From positions 1 through 5,450 of the forward strand of contig DLUN01000187.1 in the NCBI GenBank assembly GCA_003444615.1: 5,450 bases of DNA. The letters are read 5' to 3'. This DNA is from Syntrophomonas sp. (GTDB taxonomy: Bacteria; Bacillota; Syntrophomonadia; Syntrophomonadales; Syntrophomonadaceae). Shown here one piece after another: positions 1 to 5,187 of the stretch (its first letter is position 1; the number at the start of each line of letters is the position of its first letter). The notes under the pieces were generated by a model. The model was not told the origin of the DNA. It saw only the letters and a program-made list of their open reading frames with translations, and ran no database searches. The translations under genes were made by a program, and so were the position numbers.

Positions 1-60
1 TCAACTTTTGGTTCAAGGTACAAAAAAGTTGACAACGACCCCGTCCCCGTGTCACATGCG
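1..60. repeat. Possible remnant or edge of a GGGGACGG-core dispersed repeat
   Basis: Positions 1-9 (TCAACTTTT) and 24-32 (AAAAGTTGA) are perfect 9-base inverted arms around a 14-base loop. They are followed by CCGTCCCC at 41-48 and GTGTCAC at 49-55. The CCGTCCCC core also occurs in the long inverted-repeat element after guaA (3595-3602, and as its complement at 3516-3523). I infer that this is the end or a decayed copy of a related element cut by the window edge. The shared core is short, so chance similarity remains possible. No coding region is visible here. Confidence 0.35.
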
Positions 61-78
61 CTTATTTTAGAAAGCATC

Positions 79-172
79 TGAGGACAGTTGTTTTTTGCCA
101 ATATATTAAGCCCCTAACAAGAGAAGATAAAATATACAACTATACCATGTTGTGGAACCGGATTTGTCCTCA
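79..172. other. Wide inverted repeat upstream of cotJA
   Basis: TGAGGACA at 79-86 and TGTCCTCA at 165-172 are perfect 8-base reverse complements 78 bases apart. A smaller hairpin lies between them (ACAAC 136-140 with GTTGT 149-153). The enclosed DNA is AT-rich and contains no convincing reading frame. It could be a structured leader of an unseen transcript, the scar of an inserted element, or chance. No function is assigned. Confidence 0.25.
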
Positions 173-184
173 ATACATAGTATG
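156..184 (+). promoter_or_regulatory. Candidate sigma-K/sigma-E-type promoter for cotJABC
   Basis: AACC (156-159) and CATAGTATG (176-184) are 16 bases apart. This resembles the mother-cell sigma-K pattern mACm-N16-CATAnnnTA, with one mismatch at the last -10 base. A sigma-E -10 (CATAnnnT) also fits, but no good sigma-E -35 is present. Transcription would start near 190, just ahead of the cotJA ribosome binding site at 203-209. Mother-cell control is expected for coat genes, and B. subtilis cotJ is known to depend on sigma-E. The sigma factor here is inferred. Confidence 0.4.
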
Positions 185-189
185 TATTG
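171..189. promoter_or_regulatory. 19-base palindrome over the cotJ promoter (operator candidate)
   Basis: Positions 171-179 (CAATACATA) and 181-189 (TATGTATTG) are perfect reverse complements about a single central G at 180. The palindrome covers the candidate -10 element and the expected transcription start of cotJABC. A dimeric DNA-binding repressor could sit there. A fortuitous AT-rich palindrome cannot be excluded, although nine matched pairs is long for chance. Confidence 0.4.
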
Positions 190-215
190 TATTTCTTATC
201 TCAAAGGAGTGAGAA

Positions 216-401
216 TTGGTGGATAGACGCGATAAAAAAAAGGAGTTAGAGCTAGCCCGGGCTTTTGTACCTTTCCAACCCTTCTGTGAAGTGTTTCCCT
301 TGGATGTGGCTTTAAGGAAAGGAACCATCTGGACCTGCCTAGCTGCCAAACCCTATCTGGAAGATACTGATAAAAGGGAGGAGGATGGGTATGAAGGATA
401 G
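216..401 (+). CDS. cotJA: Spore coat associated protein CotJA
   Basis: A 61-aa protein of the CotJA family, a small structural component laid down in the mother cell in the inner spore coat together with CotJB and CotJC. The family signature is visible: LARAFVPFQPF at residues 13-23, ALRKGTIW at 32-39 and the PY pair at 46-47. The N-terminus is highly charged and the acidic C-terminus is short. Two cysteines are present (24 and 41). There is no signal peptide or membrane segment. The start is TTG 216, six bases after AAAGGAG (203-209). GTG 219 is the next codon and equally possible. The 3' end overlaps cotJB by 11 bases, which suggests coupled translation. Identification rests on motif, length and the cotJB-cotJC context. 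Confidence 0.88.
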   Translation: MVDRRDKKKELELARAFVPFQPFCEVFPLDVALRKGTIWTCLAAKPYLEDTDKREEDGYEG

Positions 402-663
402 CCGTGATAAAAGAAGCCGGGAAGAACTTATCCGAGCAATTCAAGAATACGAGTTTGCAGCGGTTGAATTAAATCTTTACCTGGATAATTTCCCGCGCCA
501 TAAAGATGCTTTAGAAGACTACAACTATATAACCAAAGTACTCAACCAGTTAAAAGCTGAGTATGAGAAAGGTTTTGGACCCTTGAAAAACTTTGGTGAG
601 GACATGAGCGATTACCCGTGGCAATGGGTGGATGAACCCTGGCCTTGGGACTACGGCTATTAA
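391..663 (+). CDS. cotJB: Spore coat protein CotJB
   Basis: A 90-aa protein of the CotJB family, a partner of CotJA and CotJC in the inner spore coat. Typical family features are the helical segment EFAAVELNLYLDNFP (21-35), the YEKGFGPL stretch (58-65) and the tryptophan-rich C-terminus with WQW and PWPWDY (77-88). ATG 391 is preferred because GGAGG at 380-384 and 377-381 gives spacings of 6-9. The in-frame ATG at 385 abuts the same Shine-Dalgarno sequence and would have almost no spacing; it would add Met-Gly. The gene overlaps the end of cotJA and ends 13 bases before cotJC. The biochemical role of CotJB is not established in the family. Confidence 0.9.
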   Translation: MKDSRDKRSREELIRAIQEYEFAAVELNLYLDNFPRHKDALEDYNYITKVLNQLKAEYEKGFGPLKNFGEDMSDYPWQWVDEPWPWDYGY

Positions 664-676
664 AGGGGGGAGAAGT

Positions 677-1276
677 ATGTGGATTTACGAAAAGAAGCTG
701 CAATATCCAGTGAGAGTCCGCAGTAAGGATTTGAAAATGGCCAAAGCGCTGTTATCGCAGTATGGCGGACCTGACGGAGAACTGAGTGCTTCCTTACGTT
801 ACCTGACCCAGAGATATGCCATGCCTACTGGAAAAACCAAAGCACTGCTTACTGATATTGGTACTGAGGAAATGGCCCATGTGGAAATAATTGCCACTAT
901 GATTCACCAGATAATCAGGGATGCCTCACCAGAAGAGCTTAAAGAAGCGGGTCTGGGGGGATACTACGCTCAAAACGGCAAAGACTTGTACTGGGTAGAT
1001 GCGGAAGGAGTACCCTGGACAGCGGCATATGTCCGGGCTGTAGGTGATCCGGTAGCTGACTTAATGGAAGACATGGCAGCGGAACAAAAAGCTCGAGCCG
1101 TTTATGAGCATTTGATTAGTATGACCCGTGAACCGGATATCATCGCCCCGCTAAGATTTTTATGGCAGCGGGAAATTGTACATTTCCAGCGTTTCGGCGA
1201 GGCTTTGCAGCATATTTATGACTATTTAGACAGCCGCCACTATTTTCAGATGGGAAAAGATCATCCCTTATATTAA
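677..1276 (+). CDS. cotJC: Spore coat protein CotJC, manganese-catalase-like
   Basis: A 199-aa ferritin-like four-helix protein of the manganese catalase family and the main product of the cotJ operon. The dinuclear Mn catalase ligands can be placed: Glu35 (GPDGE), Glu65 and His68 (TEEMAH), Glu136 (MAAEQ) and His169 (REIVHF). The known positions in Lactobacillus plantarum catalase are 35, 66, 69, 148 and 181, so the spacing agrees apart from a shorter central loop. The protein lacks the C-terminal extension of full-length Mn catalases, as is usual for CotJC. It probably removes peroxide in the mother cell or coat; this is inferred. ATG 677 follows GGGGGGAG (665-672) by four bases and gives the conserved MWIYEKKLQYP N-terminus. 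A longer frame from 632 would run through cotJB and is rejected. Confidence 0.93.
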   Translation: MWIYEKKLQYPVRVRSKDLKMAKALLSQYGGPDGELSASLRYLTQRYAMPTGKTKALLTDIGTEEMAHVEIIATMIHQIIRDASPEELKEAGLGGYYAQNGKDLYWVDAEGVPWTAAYVRAVGDPVADLMEDMAAEQKARAVYEHLISMTREPDIIAPLRFLWQREIVHFQRFGEALQHIYDYLDSRHYFQMGKDHPLY

Positions 1277-1305
1277 TACCTTATAAAATATAGACAATTG
1301 GCCGT

Positions 1306-1337
1306 GGGAGGGGTTTTTCTGACTCCTCCTTATTTGT
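1306..1337 (+). terminator. Intrinsic terminator of the cotJABC operon
   Basis: A nine-pair stem (1306-1314 with 1322-1330, two G-U pairs, GC-rich GGAGG/CCTCC core) encloses a 7-base loop. It is followed by a broken T-rich tract (TTATTTGTT). It lies 30 bases after the cotJC stop and before the hpt promoter. The U-tract is imperfect, so termination may be partial. Confidence 0.6.
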
Positions 1338-1366
1338 TGCTGTAAGGGAAGGTTTTTGGCTATTAA

Positions 1367-1395
1367 TTGCACCCCTTACTGGTTGTTGTTATAAT
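1367..1395 (+). promoter_or_regulatory. Sigma-A promoter with extended -10 for hpt-guaA
   Basis: TATAAT at 1390-1395 is a perfect -10 and is preceded by TG one base away (1387-1388), an extended -10. A weak -35, TTGCAC (1367-1372), lies 17 bases upstream. Transcription would start near 1402, leaving a leader of only about 18 bases before the TTG start, too short for a riboswitch. A 7-base inverted repeat (1342-1348 with 1373-1379) abuts the -35; its role is unknown. Confidence 0.75.
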
Positions 1396-1419
1396 CCTTT
1401 TTATAAAGGAGGGATCTGT

Positions 1420-1959
1420 TTGAATCTGGAACAGGTAGATATTCTATATGATCGGGAGCAAGTCATGGCCAGGGTAAAAGAACTGGCTCAAGAAATCACT
1501 AAAGATTATGCAGATAAAAACCTGCTAGTAGTTGGCATATTAAAAGGAGCTTTTATATTTATGGCCGACCTGGTTAGGGAAATTGACCTGCCCTTGGAAA
1601 TCGATTTTATGGATGTATCCAGTTATGGGGTTTCTACAGTTTCCTCCGGCGAGGTGCGTATCATAAAAGATCTGGACTACTCCATTCGCGATAAAGACGT
1701 ACTGATAGTGGAAGATATAGTAGATACCGGACTTACCCTGCAGTACATAAAAGAAATACTGGCCAAGCGAGGCCCCCGCAGTATTGGAATATGCTGCCTG
1801 CTAGACAAACCCTCCCGGCGCAAAGCTGCTATTAATCCTGAATATGTTGGGTTTGCTATTCCCGATGAATTTATCGTCGGCTATGGATTAGATTATGCTG
1901 AACAGTACCGGCACTATCCAGCGGTATGCATCTTGAAACCATCAATATATGAGAAATAG
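1420..1959 (+). CDS. hpt: Hypoxanthine/guanine phosphoribosyltransferase
   Basis: A cytoplasmic purine salvage enzyme that joins hypoxanthine or guanine to PRPP, giving IMP or GMP plus pyrophosphate. The 179-aa length is normal for bacterial Hpt. Visible motifs are the LKG loop (41-43), the flexible SSYG loop (67-70), the PRPP-binding signature [10 protein letters not shown] (97-106) with the acidic pair Glu98-Asp99, Lys130 in DKPSRR, and the base and metal site around Phe151 and GYGLDY (154-159). The TTG start at 1420 follows AAAGGAGGG (1405-1413) by six bases. The gene has its own sigma-A promoter and is followed after 10 bases by guaA, so the two are almost certainly cotranscribed. The pairing makes sense because salvage of guanine and synthesis of GMP from XMP both feed the guanylate pool. 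Confidence 0.96.
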   Translation: MNLEQVDILYDREQVMARVKELAQEITKDYADKNLLVVGILKGAFIFMADLVREIDLPLEIDFMDVSSYGVSTVSSGEVRIIKDLDYSIRDKDVLIVEDIVDTGLTLQYIKEILAKRGPRSIGICCLLDKPSRRKAAINPEYVGFAIPDEFIVGYGLDYAEQYRHYPAVCILKPSIYEK

Positions 1960-1969
1960 AGGTGTAACA

Positions 1970-3502
1970 ATGGGCAGAGAGACAGTACTGGTTCTAGATT
2001 TCGGAGGGCAATATAATCAACTTATAGCTCGTCGGGTAAGAGAATTATCGGTTTATAGTGAAATGGTTCCCTTCGATATCAGCTATGAGGAAATCCAAGC
2101 TAAAAAGCCCCGGGGAATCATTCTTAGCGGAGGGCCGGCCAGTGTACATGAAGAAGGCGCACCTCAGTGTGATCCCCGGATTTTTGATATGGGGATTCCG
2201 GTTTTGGGTGTCTGTTACGGAATGCAGCTGATAGCTCATTGTATGGGCGGGGATGTTAAGCCCAGTCCACTGCGTGAGTACGGGCGTACCATGCTGCATG
2301 TGAAGGAGGATAACCCGCTCTTTGCCAATTTGGAAAAGGAAACGCAGGTATGGATGAGCAACGGCGATGCCATTCACAGTTTGCCAGAAGGATTTGAAGT
2401 TATTGCCCAGACTGACAACTGCCCCTTTGCAGCTATATATCATCCTCACTGTAAGATTTATGGAGTACAGTTTCACCCAGAGGTCCGTCATACTATAAAG
2501 GGTATGGAGATACTCAGCAACTTCCTGTTTAAGGTATGTGCATGCAGTGGCAATTGGGACATAGCCGACCTTATTGCCGAAGCTGTTCAAGATATCCGTT
2601 CTAAAGTAGGCGACAAAAAGGTCTTGTGTGCCCTCAGTGGAGGGGTCGATTCATCGGTAGCCGCTGCCTTAGTCCATAAGGCGGTGGGTGATCAGCTGGT
2701 TTGTGTTTATGTGGATACCGGTTTAATGCGTAAAGGTGAATCCGAACAGGTAATTAAGACTTTCCGTGATCATATGGGCATTAACCTGGTGTATGTTGAG
2801 GCCGAGGAACGCTTCCTGCAAAAGCTGGCGGGAATAAGGGATCCGGAAGAGAAGCGCAAAATCATTGGTGAAGAATTTATCAGGGTGTTTGAAGAAGAAA
2901 AAGCCAAATTAGGTGAAATTGACTACCTGGTACAGGGTACTATTTATCCCGATGTAGTCGAAAGCGGTACCCGAACCGCCCACACCATAAAGAGTCACCA
3001 CAACGTAGGGGGGCTTCCTGAAGATATGGATTTTGAGTTAATTGAACCCCTGCGGCTGCTTTTTAAGGATGAGGTCCGCATCATGGGCCAAAAACTAGGC
3101 ATACCTGATGAAATACTGTGGCGGCAGCCCTTCCCGGGCCCTGGTTTGGGTGTTAGAGTGCTAGAAGAAGTGACTAGAGAAAAAGTCCACATTTTACGGG
3201 AAGCGGATGCCATCGTGCGGGAGGAAATAGCCAGAGCAGGTCTAGATAGAGAACTCTGGCAGGCTTTTGCAGTACTGCCACCCGTTCGCAGTGTAGGAGT
3301 TATGGGTGATGCACGTACCTATGCTTATCCAATTATAGTGCGGGCAGTAGTAAGTGATGATGCCATGACCGCCGAAGTTGCCCGGCTACCCTGGGCATTA
3401 CTTGATACTATAGCCCGGCGCATTGTTAACGAAGTGGAGGGAGTGAACCGGGTAGCCTATGATATAACCAGCAAACCCCCGGGTACTATCGAATGGGAGT
3501 AG
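1970..3502 (+). CDS. guaA: GMP synthase (glutamine-hydrolysing)
   Basis: Converts XMP, glutamine and ATP to GMP, glutamate, AMP and pyrophosphate in the cytoplasm. The 510-aa protein has the full two-domain architecture. The N-terminal class I glutamine amidotransferase (about 1-190) carries the triad Cys82 (GVCYGMQ), His169 and Glu171 (VQFHPEV). The ATP pyrophosphatase domain has the P-loop SGGVDSS (223-229). The C-terminal dimerisation domain has [11 protein letters not shown] (386-396) and the terminal [10 protein letters not shown] that closes the XMP site in the family. ATG 1970 is chosen because AGAGGTG (1958-1964) lies five bases upstream and the N-terminus [11 protein letters not shown] matches the family. 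An upstream in-frame start at 1949 overlaps hpt. No classical terminator follows. Instead, an inverted-repeat element begins six bases after the stop. Confidence 0.98.
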   Translation: MGRETVLVLDFGGQYNQLIARRVRELSVYSEMVPFDISYEEIQAKKPRGIILSGGPASVHEEGAPQCDPRIFDMGIPVLGVCYGMQLIAHCMGGDVKPSPLREYGRTMLHVKEDNPLFANLEKETQVWMSNGDAIHSLPEGFEVIAQTDNCPFAAIYHPHCKIYGVQFHPEVRHTIKGMEILSNFLFKVCACSGNWDIADLIAEAVQDIRSKVGDKKVLCALSGGVDSSVAAALVHKAVGDQLVCVYVDTGLMRKGESEQVIKTFRDHMGINLVYVEAEERFLQKLAGIRDPEEKRKIIGEEFIRVFEEEKAKLGEIDYLVQGTIYPDVVESGTRTAHTIKSHHNVGGLPEDMDFELIEPLRLLFKDEVRIMGQKLGIPDEILWRQPFPGPGLGVRVLEEVTREKVHILREADAIVREEIARAGLDRELWQAFAVLPPVRSVGVMGDARTYAYPIIVRAVVSDDAMTAEVARLPWALLDTIARRIVNEVEGVNRVAYDITSKPPGTIEWE

Positions 3503-3507
3503 GATAA

Positions 3508-3610
3508 ATGCAAGAGGGGACGGTTCTTTCTGTCATGTGGTAATTAGTGGTTGTGCCCCAGGTAATAGCATGTTACCATGAATGACAGAAGGAACCGTCC
3601 CCTCTTGCAT
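3508..3610. repeat. 103-base inverted-repeat element (MITE/REP-like) after guaA
   Basis: Arms 3508-3536 and 3582-3610 are 29 bases each and reverse complementary throughout except one T/G wobble position. Each carries the GGGGACGG core (3516-3523; complement 3595-3602) and a TGTCAT inner end. The stem can be extended after a bulge by TGGTAA (3538-3543) with TTACCA (3573-3578). Alternatively, GGTAA (3561-3565) can pair with TTACC (3573-3577) inside the 45-base loop. No reading frame and no clear target-site duplication are seen. From general knowledge, repeats with a GGGGACGGTTC core are scattered in many Clostridia genomes; mobilisation by a REP-associated Y1 transposase is inferred. The RNA hairpin would be very stable and could protect the guaA mRNA 3' end, but no T-run follows to make it a classical terminator. 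Confidence 0.8.
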
Positions 3611-3633
3611 ATTAGGCTTAACACATACAGTAA

Positions 3634-3662
3634 GTGCCAATCCAGTCAACTCCTGCTATAAT
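3634..3662 (+). promoter_or_regulatory. Sigma-A promoter with extended -10 for the 95-aa protein gene
   Basis: TATAAT at 3657-3662 is a perfect -10, with TG at 3654-3655 giving an extended -10. GTGCCA (3634-3639) 17 bases upstream matches TTGACA at four of six positions. Transcription would begin near 3669, about 29 bases before the TTG start. It lies just outside the inverted-repeat element, so the following gene is expressed independently of guaA. Confidence 0.65.
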
Positions 3663-3697
3663 TAGTATTAGGTTGAAAACTACTGGGGGGATTCAGC

Positions 3698-3985
3698 TTG
3701 GGAAGTACGTTTCGCCGTATGAATGCTTTAGCCTATCAACTGGAACAGGCTTATGCTGAGGGAATTTTGGATCAAACAATTAAGGGAAACATACTCGATG
3801 CATTGCAGGACTATATTGAAAAGTCCATTCAAAGAGAACAACACCGGCAGCTGCAGGAATGGCGGAAAACGGTTGGACAGCTAATCGGTGAAGACTCTAT
3901 GGAGCTAACCAGTTTTACCGGAAACCAGTCGGAAGAAGACATTATATACGAAGAATTTATAAAAACCTTGCCGGAAGGGCTCTAG
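3698..3985 (+). CDS. Small acidic protein of unknown function (95 aa)
   Basis: I do not recognise a family. The 95-aa product has a predicted mainly helical N-terminal two-thirds (about 8-60, with QLEQAYAEGILDQ and LQDYIEKSIQREQ). Its C-terminal third is acidic (SEEDIIYEEF), with about 17 acidic against 9 basic residues overall. It has no cysteine, signal peptide or membrane segment, so it is probably cytoplasmic. The TTG start at 3698 follows a G-run (3685-3690) by seven bases. This is a weak Shine-Dalgarno sequence, and ATG 3719 is an alternative giving 88 aa. Support for a real gene comes from a good promoter directly upstream, an uninterrupted frame and protein-like composition. Its place between guaA and the purine operon suggests nothing definite. 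Confidence 0.65.
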   Translation: MGSTFRRMNALAYQLEQAYAEGILDQTIKGNILDALQDYIEKSIQREQHRQLQEWRKTVGQLIGEDSMELTSFTGNQSEEDIIYEEFIKTLPEGL

Positions 3986-4047
3986 ACTCAGCTTAAACTC
4001 AGTGCGAGGCCGTGCGGCGGACATCAATTAGGTTATTGTCGATTAGC

Positions 4048-4079
4048 CTGCCAATTAAGTGGGGATTAATAGGTATAAT
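4048..4079 (+). promoter_or_regulatory. Weak promoter candidate for the 82-aa protein gene
   Basis: TATAAT at 4074-4079 is a perfect -10 hexamer. The best -35-like sequence, CTGCCA (4048-4053), lies 20 bases away, which is too far for good function. The rest of the gap 3986-4133 holds only a direct repeat of ACTCAG (3986-3991, 3997-4002) and a tiny GC hairpin. No terminator is seen, so readthrough from the preceding gene is equally plausible. Confidence 0.3.
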
Positions 4080-4133
4080 CCGCTCTGGCATAGGGTAATA
4101 ATTTGAAGAAAACAGAACAGGAGTAAACTGAGT

Positions 4134-4382
4134 ATGCAGCTAGAGACACCCAAAGGGCCAGAACGGCTAAATTGCTATCTTCCTATACGTAATTCGGAAG
4201 CTAATCCTCTGGAGGATTTAATCCAGACCCTGACCGAGAGTCTTATTCAACGTTTAGAAGATCTGTGCGGGAGTGAAATTTTAGACCGGCTTGCCAGTAT
4301 ACCCGATCCCGAGTTACAACAAGAAACCATGCTTTTGCGTGAGGAAATACAGAAACTTAAGGATCGTCTCTACCAGATGTGA
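4134..4382 (+). CDS. Small protein of unknown function with C-terminal coiled coil (82 aa)
   Basis: No family is recognised. The 82-aa product is acidic (about 16 acidic, 9 basic). A short non-helical N-terminus (1-24, LNCYLPIRNSE) leads into a helix (25-55). After a proline break (IPDPE, 56-60) comes a short heptad-like segment with Leu61, Leu68, Ile72, Leu75 and Leu79, which suggests a coiled coil for self-association. Cysteines sit at 14 and 45. There is no signal or membrane segment. ATG 4134 is preceded by AGGAG (4119-4123) at a rather long spacing of 10. The gene ends 40 bases before the purE operon promoter. It may be cotranscribed with the 95-aa gene, 148 bases upstream, since no terminator separates them. 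Confidence 0.6.
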   Translation: MQLETPKGPERLNCYLPIRNSEANPLEDLIQTLTESLIQRLEDLCGSEILDRLASIPDPELQQETMLLREEIQKLKDRLYQM

Positions 4383-4422
4383 CAGGAGTGATTAATTATC
4401 TGTGGTAGCAATGATAGTTTAA

Positions 4423-4451
4423 TTGACACCCGTTCACAGCTTTGTTACTAT
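4423..4451 (+). promoter_or_regulatory. Strong sigma-A promoter of the purE-purB operon
   Basis: A perfect TTGACA (4423-4428) and TACTAT (4446-4451, five of six) are separated by 17 bases, with TG at 4443-4444 giving an extended -10. The start site would be near 4458, exactly where the riboswitch structure begins. A 7-base dyad, TGATAGT (4412-4418) and ACTATCA (4447-4453), brackets the promoter and could be an operator; this is inference. Confidence 0.85.
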
Positions 4452-4456
4452 CAGGA

Positions 4457-4586
4457 TGTAAGCAGACTTACGAGAAACTCGAAAGTGTGTCTAGGGTTCC
4501 GCATCGCAGATGGACTGGTCCAAGTGACACAGGCGCTTGTTTCTAACAGGTGCTACACCGTATAGGGATAAAAGCCCAGGCGGACA
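4457..4586 (+). ncRNA. ykkC-family riboswitch aptamer, probably PRPP-sensing (subtype 2b)
   Basis: The conserved ykkC blocks occur in order: CTAGGGTTCCG (4491-4501), ACTGGTCCAAG (4514-4524), ACACCG (4555-4560) and GGGATAAAAGCCCAGG (4565-4580). Helices that can be drawn are a 5' hairpin GTAAG/CTTAC (4458-4462 with 4467-4471), P1 (4488-4491 with 4583-4586), a short stem CATC/GATG (4502-4505 with 4509-4512), a ten-pair stem (4532-4541 with 4545-4554) and GGG/CCC (4565-4567 with 4575-4577). The ykkC scaffold is known to bind guanidine (subtype 1), ppGpp (2a) or PRPP (2b). The extra 5' hairpin fits the P0 helix of subtype 2, and control of purE-purB favours PRPP. No guanine aptamer is present in tandem. 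The family call is firm; the ligand is inferred. Confidence 0.88.
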
Positions 4587-4626
4587 GGTTTCGGTTACTG
4601 AACCTATCCGGCTGGGCTTAATTTTT
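4572..4626 (+). terminator. Riboswitch-controlled intrinsic terminator upstream of purE
   Basis: A 19-position stem, 4572-4590 with 4601-4619, has two mismatches (4580/4611 and 4585/4606) and a 10-base loop. Five T residues follow at 4622-4626. The 5' arm contains the aptamer's conserved AAGCCC and the 3' strand of P1 (4583-4586), so aptamer and terminator cannot both form. Ligand binding should hold the aptamer together, block the terminator and let RNA polymerase reach purE. The arrangement is therefore an ON switch. Confidence 0.9.
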
Positions 4627-4665
4627 ACTCAGCATCATGGGTTTTTAAGAGGAGGTCGGAAGATA

Positions 4666-5187
4666 GTGCCCAAAGTAGGAATTATTATGGGAAGTGATTC
4701 GGATCTGCCGGTAATGAAAGAGGCCGGGGATATTCTATCTCAATTTGGAGTTGAATATGAAATGACCATCTGTTCAGCCCATCGATTACCGGAAGAAACC
4801 GCTCGTTATGCCTCTCAGGCTCACCAGCGAGGACTACAGGTTATTATAGCCGGTGCTGGCGGCGCAGCCCATTTGCCAGGAGTAATTGCTGCCTATACAG
4901 TTGTGCCGGTTATAGGAGTGCCCATGAAAACCAGTTCTTTGGGTGGCCTGGATTCCCTTTATTCTATTGTACAGATGCCCCGGGGCATACCGGTAGCTAC
5001 CGTTGCCATAAATGGGGCCGCCAATGCAGGACTTTTAGCCGTGCAGATATTAGCTCTACGGGATGAAAAGCTGCGTCAAAAGCTGTTAGCCTACCGCCGA
5101 AAAATGGCTGGTGAGGTGACAGCTAAAGATCAGCACTTGAAAGAAGTAGGGGCCCAGCGTTATCTGCAGGAAAAAGGAGGGCTATAA
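4666..5187 (+). CDS. purE: N5-carboxyaminoimidazole ribonucleotide mutase
   Basis: Catalyses the rearrangement of N5-CAIR to CAIR in de novo IMP synthesis. The 173-aa protein is normal length for class I PurE, which works as a cytoplasmic octamer. Motifs are the phosphate-binding GSDSDLP (9-15), SAHRLPE (37-43) with catalytic His39, [13 protein letters not shown] (60-72), and [11 protein letters not shown] (95-105) followed by [10 protein letters not shown] (107-116). The GTG start at 4666 is preceded by AAGAGGAGG (4647-4655) with ten bases between. It gives the standard N-terminus (M)[13 protein letters not shown] longer in-frame reading from TTG 4537 would start inside the riboswitch and pass through the terminator, so it is rejected. 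The stop directly abuts the purB start. As a class I enzyme it normally needs PurK, which is not in this window. Confidence 0.96.
   Translation: MPKVGIIMGSDSDLPVMKEAGDILSQFGVEYEMTICSAHRLPEETARYASQAHQRGLQVIIAGAGGAAHLPGVIAAYTVVPVIGVPMKTSSLGGLDSLYSIVQMPRGIPVATVAINGAANAGLLAVQILALRDEKLRQKLLAYRRKMAGEVTAKDQHLKEVGAQRYLQEKGGL

Noticed and set aside
91..110. Sigma-A promoter from TTGCCA (95-100) with a nearby TATATT
   Set aside because: The two hexamers are nearly adjacent with no room for a 16-18 base spacer.
632..676. Longer CotJC start inside cotJB
   Set aside because: It would overlap cotJB by 32 bases and encodes residues unlike the family. ATG 677 has a Shine-Dalgarno sequence and the expected MWIYEKKLQYP start.
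1380..1419. Purine (guanine) riboswitch ahead of hpt suggested by TATAATCC
   Set aside because: This is the promoter -10. The leader left before the TTG start is about 18 bases, and none of the conserved purine aptamer loops are present.
2045..2590. 181-codon open frame on the minus strand inside guaA
   Set aside because: It lies antisense to a strongly conserved GMP synthase region, has no family signature and no promoter or ribosome binding site context; it is a coding shadow.
4009..4018. GCCG-TG-CGGC mini-hairpin as a terminator of the 95-aa gene
   Set aside because: The stem is only four pairs with a two-base loop and there is no T-run after it.
4425..4440. PurBox-like CCGTTC sequence in the purE promoter spacer
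   Set aside because: The B. subtilis PurR box needs CCGAAC or GTTCGG with AT flanks; this sequence matches neither orientation and is not paired.
4537..4665. A 43-codon N-terminal extension of PurE in the same frame
   Set aside because: It starts in an aptamer stem, passes through the terminator hairpin and has no ribosome binding site. Class I PurE proteins begin at the [12 protein letters not shown] segment, which GTG 4666 provides.
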